DNA from: Bacteroidaceae bacterium
Lineage (GTDB): Bacteria > Bacteroidota > Bacteroidia > Bacteroidales > Bacteroidaceae
DNA: 40,543 nt
Reading direction: 5' to 3'
NCBI GenBank assembly: GCA_017466325.1
Contig: JAFTUK010000016.1
Coordinates: forward strand, 1 to 40,543
In this document: piece by piece, positions 8,592-16,010 of the stretch
Layout: the number at the start of each line of letters is the position of its first letter
How positions within the stretch are numbered: the first letter of the stretch is position 1
Notes under the pieces: generated by a model
The model's input: only the letters and a program-made list of their open reading frames with translations
Told to the model about the DNA's origin: nothing
Database searches by the model: none
Made by a program: the position numbers and the translations under genes

Positions 8592-9038
8592 TTAGAGCAA
8601 CACCTTTACGATGAGTTTGCGCTGGGCGCCCTTGCCTACGAGGGGGGCATGTGTGTCCTCGGGATAGACGATGAGGAACTCACCGGGTTTGACCAGTGTC
8701 CATGTGGGACGCGAATAGGCATAGAGGGCAAAGTCATTCTCTTCGTCGAAGGGTGCCTCGCTCTCTCCCACTCCAGAGATATGCTCCACTCCTATAAGTT
8801 CAGCCTGAGTAAGGGGAACATGGATGTCGATGTACTTGCGATGGGCTTCCAGTTTGGCACCGGTAACAGGAATAAGTTCTGTGTCCACCACGTTGATGAA
8901 AAGACGGTTGCCGTCCAGTTCTATACGGCCGGCAGGAACTTTGCTGAGATCGTTGGCCTTGATGTAGTCAAAGGCTTGCTTGAACAGCGGATGCAGGGCC
9001 TCGTAGCGGGCACTGTCCTGAAGATGGGATTGTATCAT
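8592..9038 (-). CDS. YhcH/YjgK/YiaL family protein (NanQ-like)
   Basis: A 148-residue cytosolic cupin-like protein of the DUF386 family. Escherichia coli YhcH (NanQ) in this family speeds anomer exchange of N-acetylneuraminate; other members act on other sugars. Family landmarks are LDGNRLFINVVD, HRKYIDIHVPL, GVEHIS, and the late PEDTHAPLVG followed by KLIVKV. The His and Glu residues in HRKYIDIH and EDTHAP probably bind a metal. The start MIQSHLQD at 9038 is preferred because the longer frame begins in repeat-like sequence. It lies 2 kb past the sialic-acid genes on the same strand, with sstT and a nitroreductase between, so participation in sialic-acid use is plausible but not proven. Confidence 0.85.
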   Translation of the reverse strand: MIQSHLQDSARYEALHPLFKQAFDYIKANDLSKVPAGRIELDGNRLFINVVDTELIPVTGAKLEAHRKYIDIHVPLTQAELIGVEHISGVGESEAPFDEENDFALYAYSRPTWTLVKPGEFLIVYPEDTHAPLVGKGAQRKLIVKVLL

Positions 9039-9060
9039 GATTATAGGGGAAATGAAATTA

Positions 9061-9216
9061 GTCGGAGTAATCGGAGTGTTCAGAATATTCGGAACCTTTG
9101 GCAAGGAACACTAAGTGCAGCGTCCTTCTAATGCGAGGATTGGCGTTGTATGTTTGCGGACACAGCACGCTGCGTCCCTGCTTTTGTTAATAAACGATTC
9201 GTTAATCGTTAATCGT
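9061..9216. repeat. Repeat patch between sstT and the YhcH-like gene
   Basis: A gene-free stretch made of several motif types. TCGGAGTAATCGGAGT is at 9062-9077. An imperfect hairpin runs from 9103 to 9124. GGACACAGCACGCTGCGTCC (9158-9177) is a diverged copy of the palindrome at 5890. ATTCGTTAATCGTTAATCG (9198-9216) leads into the sstT stop codon at 9217-9219. Confidence 0.65.
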
Positions 9217-10443
9217 TCAACCATTCCTCTTCCTCTCGTACATCTCTGCCGTGGCAGTGAAGAGGACATCGGCACTGGAGTTGAGGGCGGTCTCCAAAGA
9301 GTCCTGCACCACTCCGATGATAAAGCCTACGGCCACCACCTGCATGGCAATGTCATTACTTATGCCGAAGAGAGAGCATGCCATGGGGATGAGCAACAGG
9401 GAACCACCTGCGACTCCGGATGCTCCGCATGCACCCAACGTGGCAATGATACTGAGCACAAGGGCACTGGGCAGTGGCACCTGCAAGCCGAGGGTATGAC
9501 ATGTGGCAAGGGTCATTACGGTGATAGTGACGGCGGCTCCGTTCATGTTGACGGTACTGCCCAGGGGGATGCTGACGGAATAGAAGTCCTCGTCCAAACC
9601 AAGGCGCTTGCACAGAGCCATATTCACAGGAATATTGGCGGCAGAAGACCGTGTGAAGAAGGCACTGACGGCACTCTCGCGCAGACACTGGAACACAAGA
9701 GGGTATGGATTGCGTCGAAGCATTACCGCCACGATGATGGGATTGAGCACCAAGGCTACCGTGAGCATGCATCCAACAAGGAGCAGAAGCAGGCGGCCAT
9801 AGGTGGTGAAGATTTCCAAACCGCTTTCTGATACGGTGGTAAATACCAAACCCATAATACCAAACGGTGCACATTGGATGACCCAACGGACAACCATGGA
9901 TATGCACTCTGCCCACTCGTGCAGGATGTCCACGGTACGGGGTGATGCAACCTTTTTCAGAGCAAGACCGATGATAATGGCCCAAAGCAGGATGCTCAGG
10001 TAGTTGGCTTCCGCAATAGCACGTAGAGGATTGCTCATCAGATTGGACGCTATGGTACCAAAGACATTGGACAGTTCCTGTGGTGCCTGATTCTCGGCAG
10101 CCGACATGCCAGACAGTATCATCTCTACGGGGAAGTAACGACTTGCCAACACTGCCAGTACTGCAGCAAACAAGGTGCTGAGCATGTAAAGTGCGACAAC
10201 GTTGCGAAAACGTCCACCAAGTCCATTACCGGCCTTGGAAACAGACGAAACCACAAGCACCGCCACAAGGACAGGGGCAATGGCCTTGAGTGCACCGACA
10301 AAGAGTACACCCAAAATGCCAATAACCTGAGCCTGGGGAAGGAACAATGCCAAAAGCGTACCGCATACTATACCAATGAGTATACGCGACATGAGGTTCA
10401 GTTTCTGCCAGGCAGAAAGCAACAAAGAGACTGTTTTTTTCAT
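9217..10443 (-). CDS. sstT: Sodium:serine/threonine symporter SstT
   Basis: An inner-membrane Na+-coupled carrier of the dicarboxylate/amino acid:cation symporter (DAACS) family that takes up serine and threonine. The 408-residue length fits SstT. The N-terminal helices (SRILIGIVCGTLLALFLP) are followed by FFTRSSAANIPVNM, the SstT form of the serine-rich re-entrant loop. IPLGSTVNMNGAAVTITVM is the NMDG-like substrate and Na+ motif. TLGACGASGVAGGSLLLIP is the second hairpin loop, and VVQDSLETALNSSADVLFTA the final part. It begins 5 bases after the nitroreductase gene on the same strand, so the two are likely co-transcribed. Confidence 0.93.
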   Translation of the reverse strand: MKKTVSLLLSAWQKLNLMSRILIGIVCGTLLALFLPQAQVIGILGVLFVGALKAIAPVLVAVLVVSSVSKAGNGLGGRFRNVVALYMLSTLFAAVLAVLASRYFPVEMILSGMSAAENQAPQELSNVFGTIASNLMSNPLRAIAEANYLSILLWAIIIGLALKKVASPRTVDILHEWAECISMVVRWVIQCAPFGIMGLVFTTVSESGLEIFTTYGRLLLLLVGCMLTVALVLNPIIVAVMLRRNPYPLVFQCLRESAVSAFFTRSSAANIPVNMALCKRLGLDEDFYSVSIPLGSTVNMNGAAVTITVMTLATCHTLGLQVPLPSALVLSIIATLGACGASGVAGGSLLLIPMACSLFGISNDIAMQVVAVGFIIGVVQDSLETALNSSADVLFTATAEMYERKRNG

Positions 10444-10448
10444 CTATA

Positions 10449-11075
10449 TCAATCTACGAAACGGTACTTCTGCTTGTCACGTGGCTTGGCATCGGGTGCC
10501 TCGTCGGCATAACCGAAACCTACACAAAGACTGAGTTCATACCCCTCGGAGAAACCGAGTTTGTCCACCAGGGGCTTGCACAGGTCGTTGTCCGTAAGGA
10601 AACGCACAGGACTGCCCAGACATACGGAACCCACGCCCATGCTCCATGCAGAAAGCATCATGTTTTGAGCGAGAAGGCCACAATCGTAGGCAGAGAAGTC
10701 GTAGGACAGGTCGCGTGCTATGAACACCATCACGGGTGCGCCACGGAAGCAGTCCTTTGCCATAGGTATCTGGGGATGTGCCTCGCCCATGGCCTTGCTC
10801 ATTTCGGCAAGGAGTTCGGGATTGTCCACCACACGTATTTCCCACGACTGCTTGTTCTGTCCGTTGGGGGCATTGATACCGCAATCCAGTATCTGTGTCA
10901 TCACCTCGCGAGCAACTGGCTCTGCCTTATACTTGCGAATGCTGCGGCGAGCCATGATGGTCTCCACAACGTGGTTCTTGTCCTCTTTTGTGTCTGCCAT
11001 TTCCTTGTTATCTTGAGGGGTGCATGCCATGAGCATTGCCATGAGGGCGGCACCGAAAAGAATATTTATCTTCAT
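10449..11075 (-). CDS. Nitroreductase-family lipoprotein
   Basis: An FMN-dependent NAD(P)H oxidoreductase of the nitroreductase fold, 208 residues. The ATG at 11075 yields MKINILFGAALMAMLMAC, a signal peptide with lipobox Cys18, so the enzyme is apparently exported and lipid-anchored. This is unusual for a flavin enzyme that normally works in the cytoplasm. FMN-site landmarks are RRSIRKY, then APNGQNKQSWEIRVV, AQNMMLSAWSMGVGSVCLG and a C-terminal lysine-rich segment (RDKQKYRF). A longer in-frame start (11144) lies inside the palindromic repeat and is rejected. It leads a likely two-gene unit with sstT. The physiological electron acceptor is unknown. Confidence 0.86.
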   Translation of the reverse strand: MKINILFGAALMAMLMACTPQDNKEMADTKEDKNHVVETIMARRSIRKYKAEPVAREVMTQILDCGINAPNGQNKQSWEIRVVDNPELLAEMSKAMGEAHPQIPMAKDCFRGAPVMVFIARDLSYDFSAYDCGLLAQNMMLSAWSMGVGSVCLGSPVRFLTDNDLCKPLVDKLGFSEGYELSLCVGFGYADEAPDAKPRDKQKYRFVD

Positions 11076-11092
11076 CTTTAATGTCTTTAAAA

Positions 11093-11112
11093 GGACGCTA
11101 CACGCAGCGTCC
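11093..11112. repeat. Diverged palindromic hairpin
   Basis: GGACGCTACACGCAGCGTCC has 7-bp arms around ACACGC. It belongs to the same family as 9158-9177 and sits just upstream of the nitroreductase start. Confidence 0.7.
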
Positions 11113-11133
11113 ACTTTGTAATTGTTGTCATTC

Positions 11134-11153
11134 GGACACGGCATGCCGTGTCC
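11134..11153. repeat. 20-bp perfect palindrome, copy 2
   Basis: Same 20 bases as 5890-5909, here followed by CTACC, which mirrors the GGTAG before copy 1. About 26 bases are therefore shared by the two copies in opposite orientation. Confidence 0.85.
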
Positions 11154-11164
11154 CTACCGTCGCT

Positions 11165-11193
11165 CACCGTTAAACGTTAAACGTTCAACGTTA
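11165..11193 (-). repeat. GTTAAACG array at the stop of the epimerase gene
   Basis: Repeated GTTAAACG units end by supplying the TAA stop codon of the AGE gene (11193-11191). On the minus strand it reads as stop followed by CGTTGAACGTTTAACGTTTA and then CGGTGAGCG. The same string occurs near 39950-39985 and 40396-40410. Confidence 0.75.
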
Positions 11194-12369
11194 ATCATGC
11201 TTCTCCGCTATGCGCTCGAGCGACTGGTAAACCTGCATGAGGCCACGAGGCACATGGAAGCATCCCTTCCACTTGCCGCCCTTGAGGGTAAGCAGCACCT
11301 CGCCCTGACGGTTGAGATAGCCGAACCATTCGGGATGCTCGGGATCCATGAAGTGGCTCCACACATAGTCGTGTATGCGCTCGAACCATGCCAGACACTC
11401 GGCGTTGCCGGTCAGTTCGTAGCCCTTGATCATGGTGATGAGAGTCTCGATGTGTACCCACCACAACTTCTGGTCCCATTCCAACTGCTGGAGAGGACGT
11501 CCAAGACGGTCCATGAAGTAGAAGATACCGCCATACTGCTTGTCCCAACCGTACTCTGCCTCAGCCAGGGCAATCTTCACGGCCTTCTCTATAAGTGCCT
11601 GGTCGCCCAGACGCTTGCCGAGATCCATGATGAACCACATGGCTTCGATGGCATGACCGGGATTGAGCAGACGGCCGTCCATGCAATCCACAAGTTCGTT
11701 GTCCGTGCCAAGATGCTCGACAATCAGTCCAAGTTCAGGACGGTAGAAGACGTCCATCACCTCGTGCACACAGGTCTCTATGGTCTTGTCCAGGAAGTCC
11801 TTGTCGAGCAGGGGCTCAATCTCCAGAGCCACGTTGCACAGAATCATGGGCAGAGCAAAACTCTTCAGCGAGCGTGCGCCTGGAGCCGCCTTGGACCAAC
11901 GGCCCTTGGGGTTGTCCACCTTGGAGAGGACAATATCAAAGGTCTTCTTGGCTATATCGGCATACTCCTGGTTGCCGGTGGCGATGGACAACTGGCCGAA
12001 GGCTATGACGGCAAAGGTATAGGAGAAAATGTTGTAGGGTTCCACCAGAGGATGTCCCTCGCGGTCAAGGGCAAAGTACCAGTTGAGGTTGCCGTCGTGA
12101 CCGTACTTCTTCAGGAACTCGGCACCCTGTATGGCGGCATCCAGCCATTCCTGACGCTTCTCTACCTTATTATATAATGTGGAAAGCATCCACACCTCGC
12201 GACCCTGAAGCCAGATGAACTTGTCTGTGTCGAACACTTCACCGTCACGTTCCAGGCAGGTGAAGTAACCACCGAACTCCTTGTCGATGCTCTTCTCCAT
12301 CCAGAAGGGCATCACCCTGTCCAGGAGTTCTGACTTGTATTGCTGGGCAAGTTGTTTGAAATCTATCAT
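11191..12369 (-). CDS. N-acylglucosamine 2-epimerase (AGE/RnBP type)
   Basis: Interconverts N-acetylmannosamine and N-acetylglucosamine, the step after sialic-acid cleavage in the Bacteroidota NanL/epimerase/RokA route. The 392-residue protein has the (alpha/alpha)6-barrel landmarks of AGE: MEKSIDKEFGGYFTCL, WLQGREVWMLSTLYN, LNPGHAIEAMWFIMD, WDQKLWWVHIETL and GCFHVPRGLMQ. The histidines in PGHAIE and CFHVPR correspond to the catalytic histidines of the family. ATG 12369 (MIDFKQLAQQ) is chosen over a start 20 codons upstream that gives an atypical tail. It lies 72 bases after the kelch-symporter gene and is last in the fucosidase/lyase/transporter/epimerase run. Confidence 0.92.
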   Translation of the reverse strand: MIDFKQLAQQYKSELLDRVMPFWMEKSIDKEFGGYFTCLERDGEVFDTDKFIWLQGREVWMLSTLYNKVEKRQEWLDAAIQGAEFLKKYGHDGNLNWYFALDREGHPLVEPYNIFSYTFAVIAFGQLSIATGNQEYADIAKKTFDIVLSKVDNPKGRWSKAAPGARSLKSFALPMILCNVALEIEPLLDKDFLDKTIETCVHEVMDVFYRPELGLIVEHLGTDNELVDCMDGRLLNPGHAIEAMWFIMDLGKRLGDQALIEKAVKIALAEAEYGWDKQYGGIFYFMDRLGRPLQQLEWDQKLWWVHIETLITMIKGYELTGNAECLAWFERIHDYVWSHFMDPEHPEWFGYLNRQGEVLLTLKGGKWKGCFHVPRGLMQVYQSLERIAEKHD

Positions 12370-12441
12370 ATTCTTTATGTTTTTGTGAATGTTAAGGGTG
12401 CCTATAGTCGCTGTCGTTCCCATAGGCACCGTGAAATAATC

Positions 12442-14973
12442 TTATTTACTACTCTTCAGGTACGAACCGATGGAGAGCAGCCATGCCACGATTACGGAAA
12501 CCACAATACCTGTGGCACCGAACAGGAAGAGGTTGGCATCTGTACATTCGCTCATCCAGAACACCACGGCCTCACCTGCCACGAAACCTATGAGTGCGGC
12601 ATAGCCCTTGACACGCTTCATGAACACCGCCATGAAGAAGAGTCCGCCCAAACCGCTGGTCAGCAGGCCCAAGGCGCTATTGAAGAAGTCGAGGAACGAC
12701 TGCACGTTCCATGTGGCCATGAAGAGTGCCAGAACCAGACCTATCAAGCCGCTCAGCATGGAACTCCATCGTGCCACACCCAACAACTGATGGTCGGTGG
12801 TGCCGAGGCGGAAGCGCTTCCAGAAGTCTATGGAGAAGGCCGTGGACACACTGTTGATATTGCTGGAGATGGTGCTCATGGTGGCCGCAAAGATGGCCGC
12901 AATGAGCATACCGGCAATACCGGCAGGCATCTGACTCATCATGAAGAAGGGGAAGATGGCATCGGACTGACCCATGGTTACGTCCAACTCGGTGGGGTGT
13001 GTCTTGTAGAACGTGTACAGACCTGTACCTATCATGTAGAAGGCAACAGAGACGAACACGCTCATAAGGCCGTTCACCAGAATGCCACGACCGGCTGACT
13101 TCTCGTCGGGGGTGGTCATGAAACGCTGGATCACCGTCTGGTCAGAGGTGTAGGAGATAAGGTTGTTTGCCAAGCCTCCGATGATGATGACCCACCATGT
13201 GGCCTGCGACCACGAGTTGCTCCAATCGAAGAGGCGCAACTTGTCGTTCTCCAGTGCTATGTCTATGCATCCCGTCACACCGCCTTCGGTGTTCACGGCC
13301 AGGTATATTACGGCAAAGATGGCACCGCCCACCAGAATAAGGCCCTGCACCACATCGCCCCAGATAACGGCTTCCACACCGCCCATGGTGCAATAGATGA
13401 TGGTGATAAGTCCCATGAGCACGATGCACAGGTAGATGTCAATGCCTGTTACCGCAGTCAGGGCCAGCGAAGGCAGATAAAGCACCATGGCCATGCGCAC
13501 TATCATGAACACGCAGAAGAGGAACGATGCCAGCAGGCGTGTGGCCAGATTGAAGCGTTGCTCCAATACCTCGTAGGCACTGGTGACATTCAGTTTGCGG
13601 AAATAGGGAAGATAGTACTTTATTACAGGGAAACTGATAAGCAGTATCATCCACAACATGGGATAGTACGTCCAGTCGGTGGTATATGCCTTGGCAGGGA
13701 TGGTCATGTAGGTGATGGCCGAAAGCATGGTGGCATAGATGCTGATACCTGCCGCCCACCAAGGTATGCGTCCGCCTCCCTTGAAGAAATCGTCGGCACC
13801 CTTTTCCTTACGCATGAAATAGAAGCCCATGCCAAGCATGGCCAGAAGGTAGATGGCAAGCACCATCCAGTTGATCCAGCCGAAGTTCTTCTCGTTGATG
13901 ACATCCACATGGGTAACGTCAGCACTGCGCACACCGGGCATCAGTTCGCCACCGCTATAACTCCAGCCTTTGCCGCCCACTTCGGGAGTGAGGCATGCAC
14001 CAGCCCTTGCCAGGAGACTGTCGCCGGGGAGCAAGCCCCATGCATCGGTGATGGTGTGATAGGTGAGCACATCCTTGCGGAAACGATACCATTCGGGGGT
14101 GTGGCGCAGATAGAGGCTGTCCTGACGGCCCTGTATGGCACTGAGGAAAATTTCATAGTCAACACCACCGAAGAATGCCACATGGCTGTATCCAATGGAC
14201 GTACAGGTACTGCCCACTATGGCCTGACGACAGAGTTCGCGTCCGCCGTCCTGGGTATTGTCCACCCATACGGATGCCGGTGCGGTACGCTTCCACTGGG
14301 ATGCGGAAGCATTACCCTTCTTCAGTTCGCTGACAAGCATGTACACGGCATCGGTGTGCACCGCCGGCGCCAACCCCAGGGAATCAATCTTCGGCTGATA
14401 GCCACCGAAGACAAACAGGCAATAGCCGGATGCGGTGTTCTGCACGGCCACACAGGGTTGCAGACGGCACTCGTCGGGCAAGGTGGCAGCCAATGTCCAT
14501 TCCTTGGCATCGCCGGGATATTGCAGAGAGTAGACCTCCTTGTTGGGCACACCGAAACATTGTCCGCCTGCCACCCAAATGGTTCCGTCGTGATAGGTGG
14601 CCGCAAAGTTGTCAAGTGCCTTTGGCAGATAAGGGATGGGGGAAATCTTGGCGTCTACGGCATTGTGGAAGACGCACTCGCTGAATGCCCCCATGGCATC
14701 CATACCTCCCATGTAGACGGCACCTCCGGGAACCTGCACACTGGCACCATAGGCTCTGGGGTGATATACCTTCTGTCCGCCATCGGCACAGGGCACGTCG
14801 GGGAAGTTGCATCCGCCGGTAATCATCAGTTTGTCCATAATCCAACCTGCATAGTGGCCGGATACGGCTTGCTTCATGGGAATACCGGTGGGGGTGACGA
14901 CAACACGGTTCTGTCCCATGCTAAGCAAGGGACAGAGCACTAATAACATTAACAGATATTTCTTCATCTTCAC
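12442..14973 (-). CDS. Kelch mutarotase fused to sodium:solute symporter
   Basis: An 843-residue fusion. Residues 1-20 are a signal peptide. About 21-358 form a kelch-repeat propeller of the NanM/YjhT type or its cyclically permuted relative (MITGGCNFPD, AVYMGGMDAMG, IWVAGGQCF, LFVFGGYQP, HVAFFGGVDYE). From about residue 366 come roughly 13 helices of an SSS-family sodium symporter (GMGFYFMRKEKGADDFFKGG, GISIYATMLSAITYMTIPAK, ISYTSDQTVIQRFMTT, FAATMSTISSNINSVSTAFS). Known NanM proteins speed conversion of alpha- to beta-N-acetylneuraminate, and some SSS carriers import it. The natural reading is that a periplasmic mutarotase is tethered to its transporter. It sits 16 bases after the nanA-like lyase gene and just before the epimerase gene. 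The frame is continuous, with no sign of frameshift. Confidence 0.9.
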   Translation of the reverse strand: MKMKKYLLMLLVLCPLLSMGQNRVVVTPTGIPMKQAVSGHYAGWIMDKLMITGGCNFPDVPCADGGQKVYHPRAYGASVQVPGGAVYMGGMDAMGAFSECVFHNAVDAKISPIPYLPKALDNFAATYHDGTIWVAGGQCFGVPNKEVYSLQYPGDAKEWTLAATLPDECRLQPCVAVQNTASGYCLFVFGGYQPKIDSLGLAPAVHTDAVYMLVSELKKGNASASQWKRTAPASVWVDNTQDGGRELCRQAIVGSTCTSIGYSHVAFFGGVDYEIFLSAIQGRQDSLYLRHTPEWYRFRKDVLTYHTITDAWGLLPGDSLLARAGACLTPEVGGKGWSYSGGELMPGVRSADVTHVDVINEKNFGWINWMVLAIYLLAMLGMGFYFMRKEKGADDFFKGGGRIPWWAAGISIYATMLSAITYMTIPAKAYTTDWTYYPMLWMILLISFPVIKYYLPYFRKLNVTSAYEVLEQRFNLATRLLASFLFCVFMIVRMAMVLYLPSLALTAVTGIDIYLCIVLMGLITIIYCTMGGVEAVIWGDVVQGLILVGGAIFAVIYLAVNTEGGVTGCIDIALENDKLRLFDWSNSWSQATWWVIIIGGLANNLISYTSDQTVIQRFMTTPDEKSAGRGILVNGLMSVFVSVAFYMIGTGLYTFYKTHPTELDVTMGQSDAIFPFFMMSQMPAGIAGMLIAAIFAATMSTISSNINSVSTAFSIDFWKRFRLGTTDHQLLGVARWSSMLSGLIGLVLALFMATWNVQSFLDFFNSALGLLTSGLGGLFFMAVFMKRVKGYAALIGFVAGEAVVFWMSECTDANLFLFGATGIVVSVIVAWLLSIGSYLKSSK

Positions 14974-14989
14974 TCAGGGGCAAGGGGGC

Positions 14990-15916
14990 TTAGAACTTGT
15001 TGCAACGCTCAAAGAAACCTATTGCCTCCAGTTCGGCACGCATGACATCCTCTTCCTCCTGGGTAAGGTTCTGGAAGGGGGTGCGGTTGGGACCGAGGTC
15101 GAGACCAATGAGTTTCATTATGCGCTTGCCACCCACGATGTTGCCACGGAAATGGCAGATGACGTTGATAACCTCCTGAGAGAAGTTCTGCAACTCGCGT
15201 GCCTTCTCCAGGTCGCCCAGCTTCCAGGCATCGATGATGCCCACGAGGTTCACACCGTTGTAGTTGGTGGTACCGCCAATGCCGCCCTGTGCACCGCCCA
15301 TGGCCAGCGAGGGCAGGATGGTCTCGTCCTGACCGTGAAGCATGTCAAACTTGCCACCGGCATACAGACGGCACTGGTTGTATTCATATATGCTCTCGTA
15401 GGTGTACTTGATACCGGCAAAGTTGGGGATACGTCCGTCCACGGCCTCCAGCAACTTCACCATGGGCAGGAATGCACCGTTGAAAGCAGGGATGTGGTAG
15501 TAGTAGAAGGGCAGGTCGGGAGCGCCGGCGGCAATCTCCTCGCAGTATTTTACCAGTTCCTCTACACGTCCGATCTTGGGGAATGGAGGTGCCATGGCAC
15601 CAATGCCCCATGCGCCTATCTTCTGGGCATGCTCGGCAAGCATGCGAGAGTTGCGCACACAACATGATCCTACATGAACGATTACCTTGAATTCACATGG
15701 CAATGCCTTGGCAGCCTCTACCCAAGCCTCTGCCAGGCGCATGCGCTCGTCCTCGGTGAGCATGTAGCCCTCGCCGCTGCTACCGTTGATGAAAACACCC
15801 TGCATACCGTTCTTCTGCAACATGGCGGCATATGCGGGAATGGGTTCCAGGTTCACGTCTCCGTTGGCGTAGAACGGAGTGAATGGGGCATCGATAAGTC
15901 CGATAATCTTTTCCAT
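14990..15916 (-). CDS. nanA: N-acetylneuraminate lyase
   Basis: Cytosolic TIM-barrel aldolase of the DHDPS/NAL family that splits N-acetylneuraminate to ManNAc and pyruvate. In 308 residues it shows GSSGEGYMLT (residues 45-54, pyruvate carboxylate-binding motif), FYYYHIP with catalytic Tyr near 139-140, and AGIKYT with Schiff-base Lys170. The FYYYHIP form and the operon partners favour sialic acid over dihydrodipicolinate. The gene ends 16 bases before the mutarotase-symporter gene. An unusually structured 94-base spacer separates it from the upstream fucosidase gene. In Bacteroides the orthologue is called nanL. Confidence 0.93.
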   Translation of the reverse strand: MEKIIGLIDAPFTPFYANGDVNLEPIPAYAAMLQKNGMQGVFINGSSGEGYMLTEDERMRLAEAWVEAAKALPCEFKVIVHVGSCCVRNSRMLAEHAQKIGAWGIGAMAPPFPKIGRVEELVKYCEEIAAGAPDLPFYYYHIPAFNGAFLPMVKLLEAVDGRIPNFAGIKYTYESIYEYNQCRLYAGGKFDMLHGQDETILPSLAMGGAQGGIGGTTNYNGVNLVGIIDAWKLGDLEKARELQNFSQEVINVICHFRGNIVGGKRIMKLIGLDLGPNRTPFQNLTQEEEDVMRAELEAIGFFERCNKF

Positions 15917-15951
15917 AATATCTGATGTTTTATGTTGTTTGGTTCTATTAG

Positions 15952-16001
15952 AGGAAACCCTAGGATAATCTAGGACGTCCTAGGGGAGCCTAGGGTTTCC
16001 T
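15952..16001. repeat. Nested CCTAGG hairpin between fucosidase and lyase genes
   Basis: Outer arms AGGAAACCCTAGG (15952-15964) and CCTAGGGTTTCCT (15989-16001) pair perfectly over 13 bp. Inside is CTAGGACGTCCTAG (15970-15983), itself a perfect palindrome. The structure begins about 10 bases past the GH95 stop on the minus strand. It has no T-run and could be an attenuator, processing site or mobile repeat. Confidence 0.75.
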
Positions 16002-16010
16002 ATGGCTATT

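Noticed and set aside
14876-15667. 263-codon plus-strand frame opposite the lyase gene
   Set aside because: An antisense shadow of nanA; no motifs.
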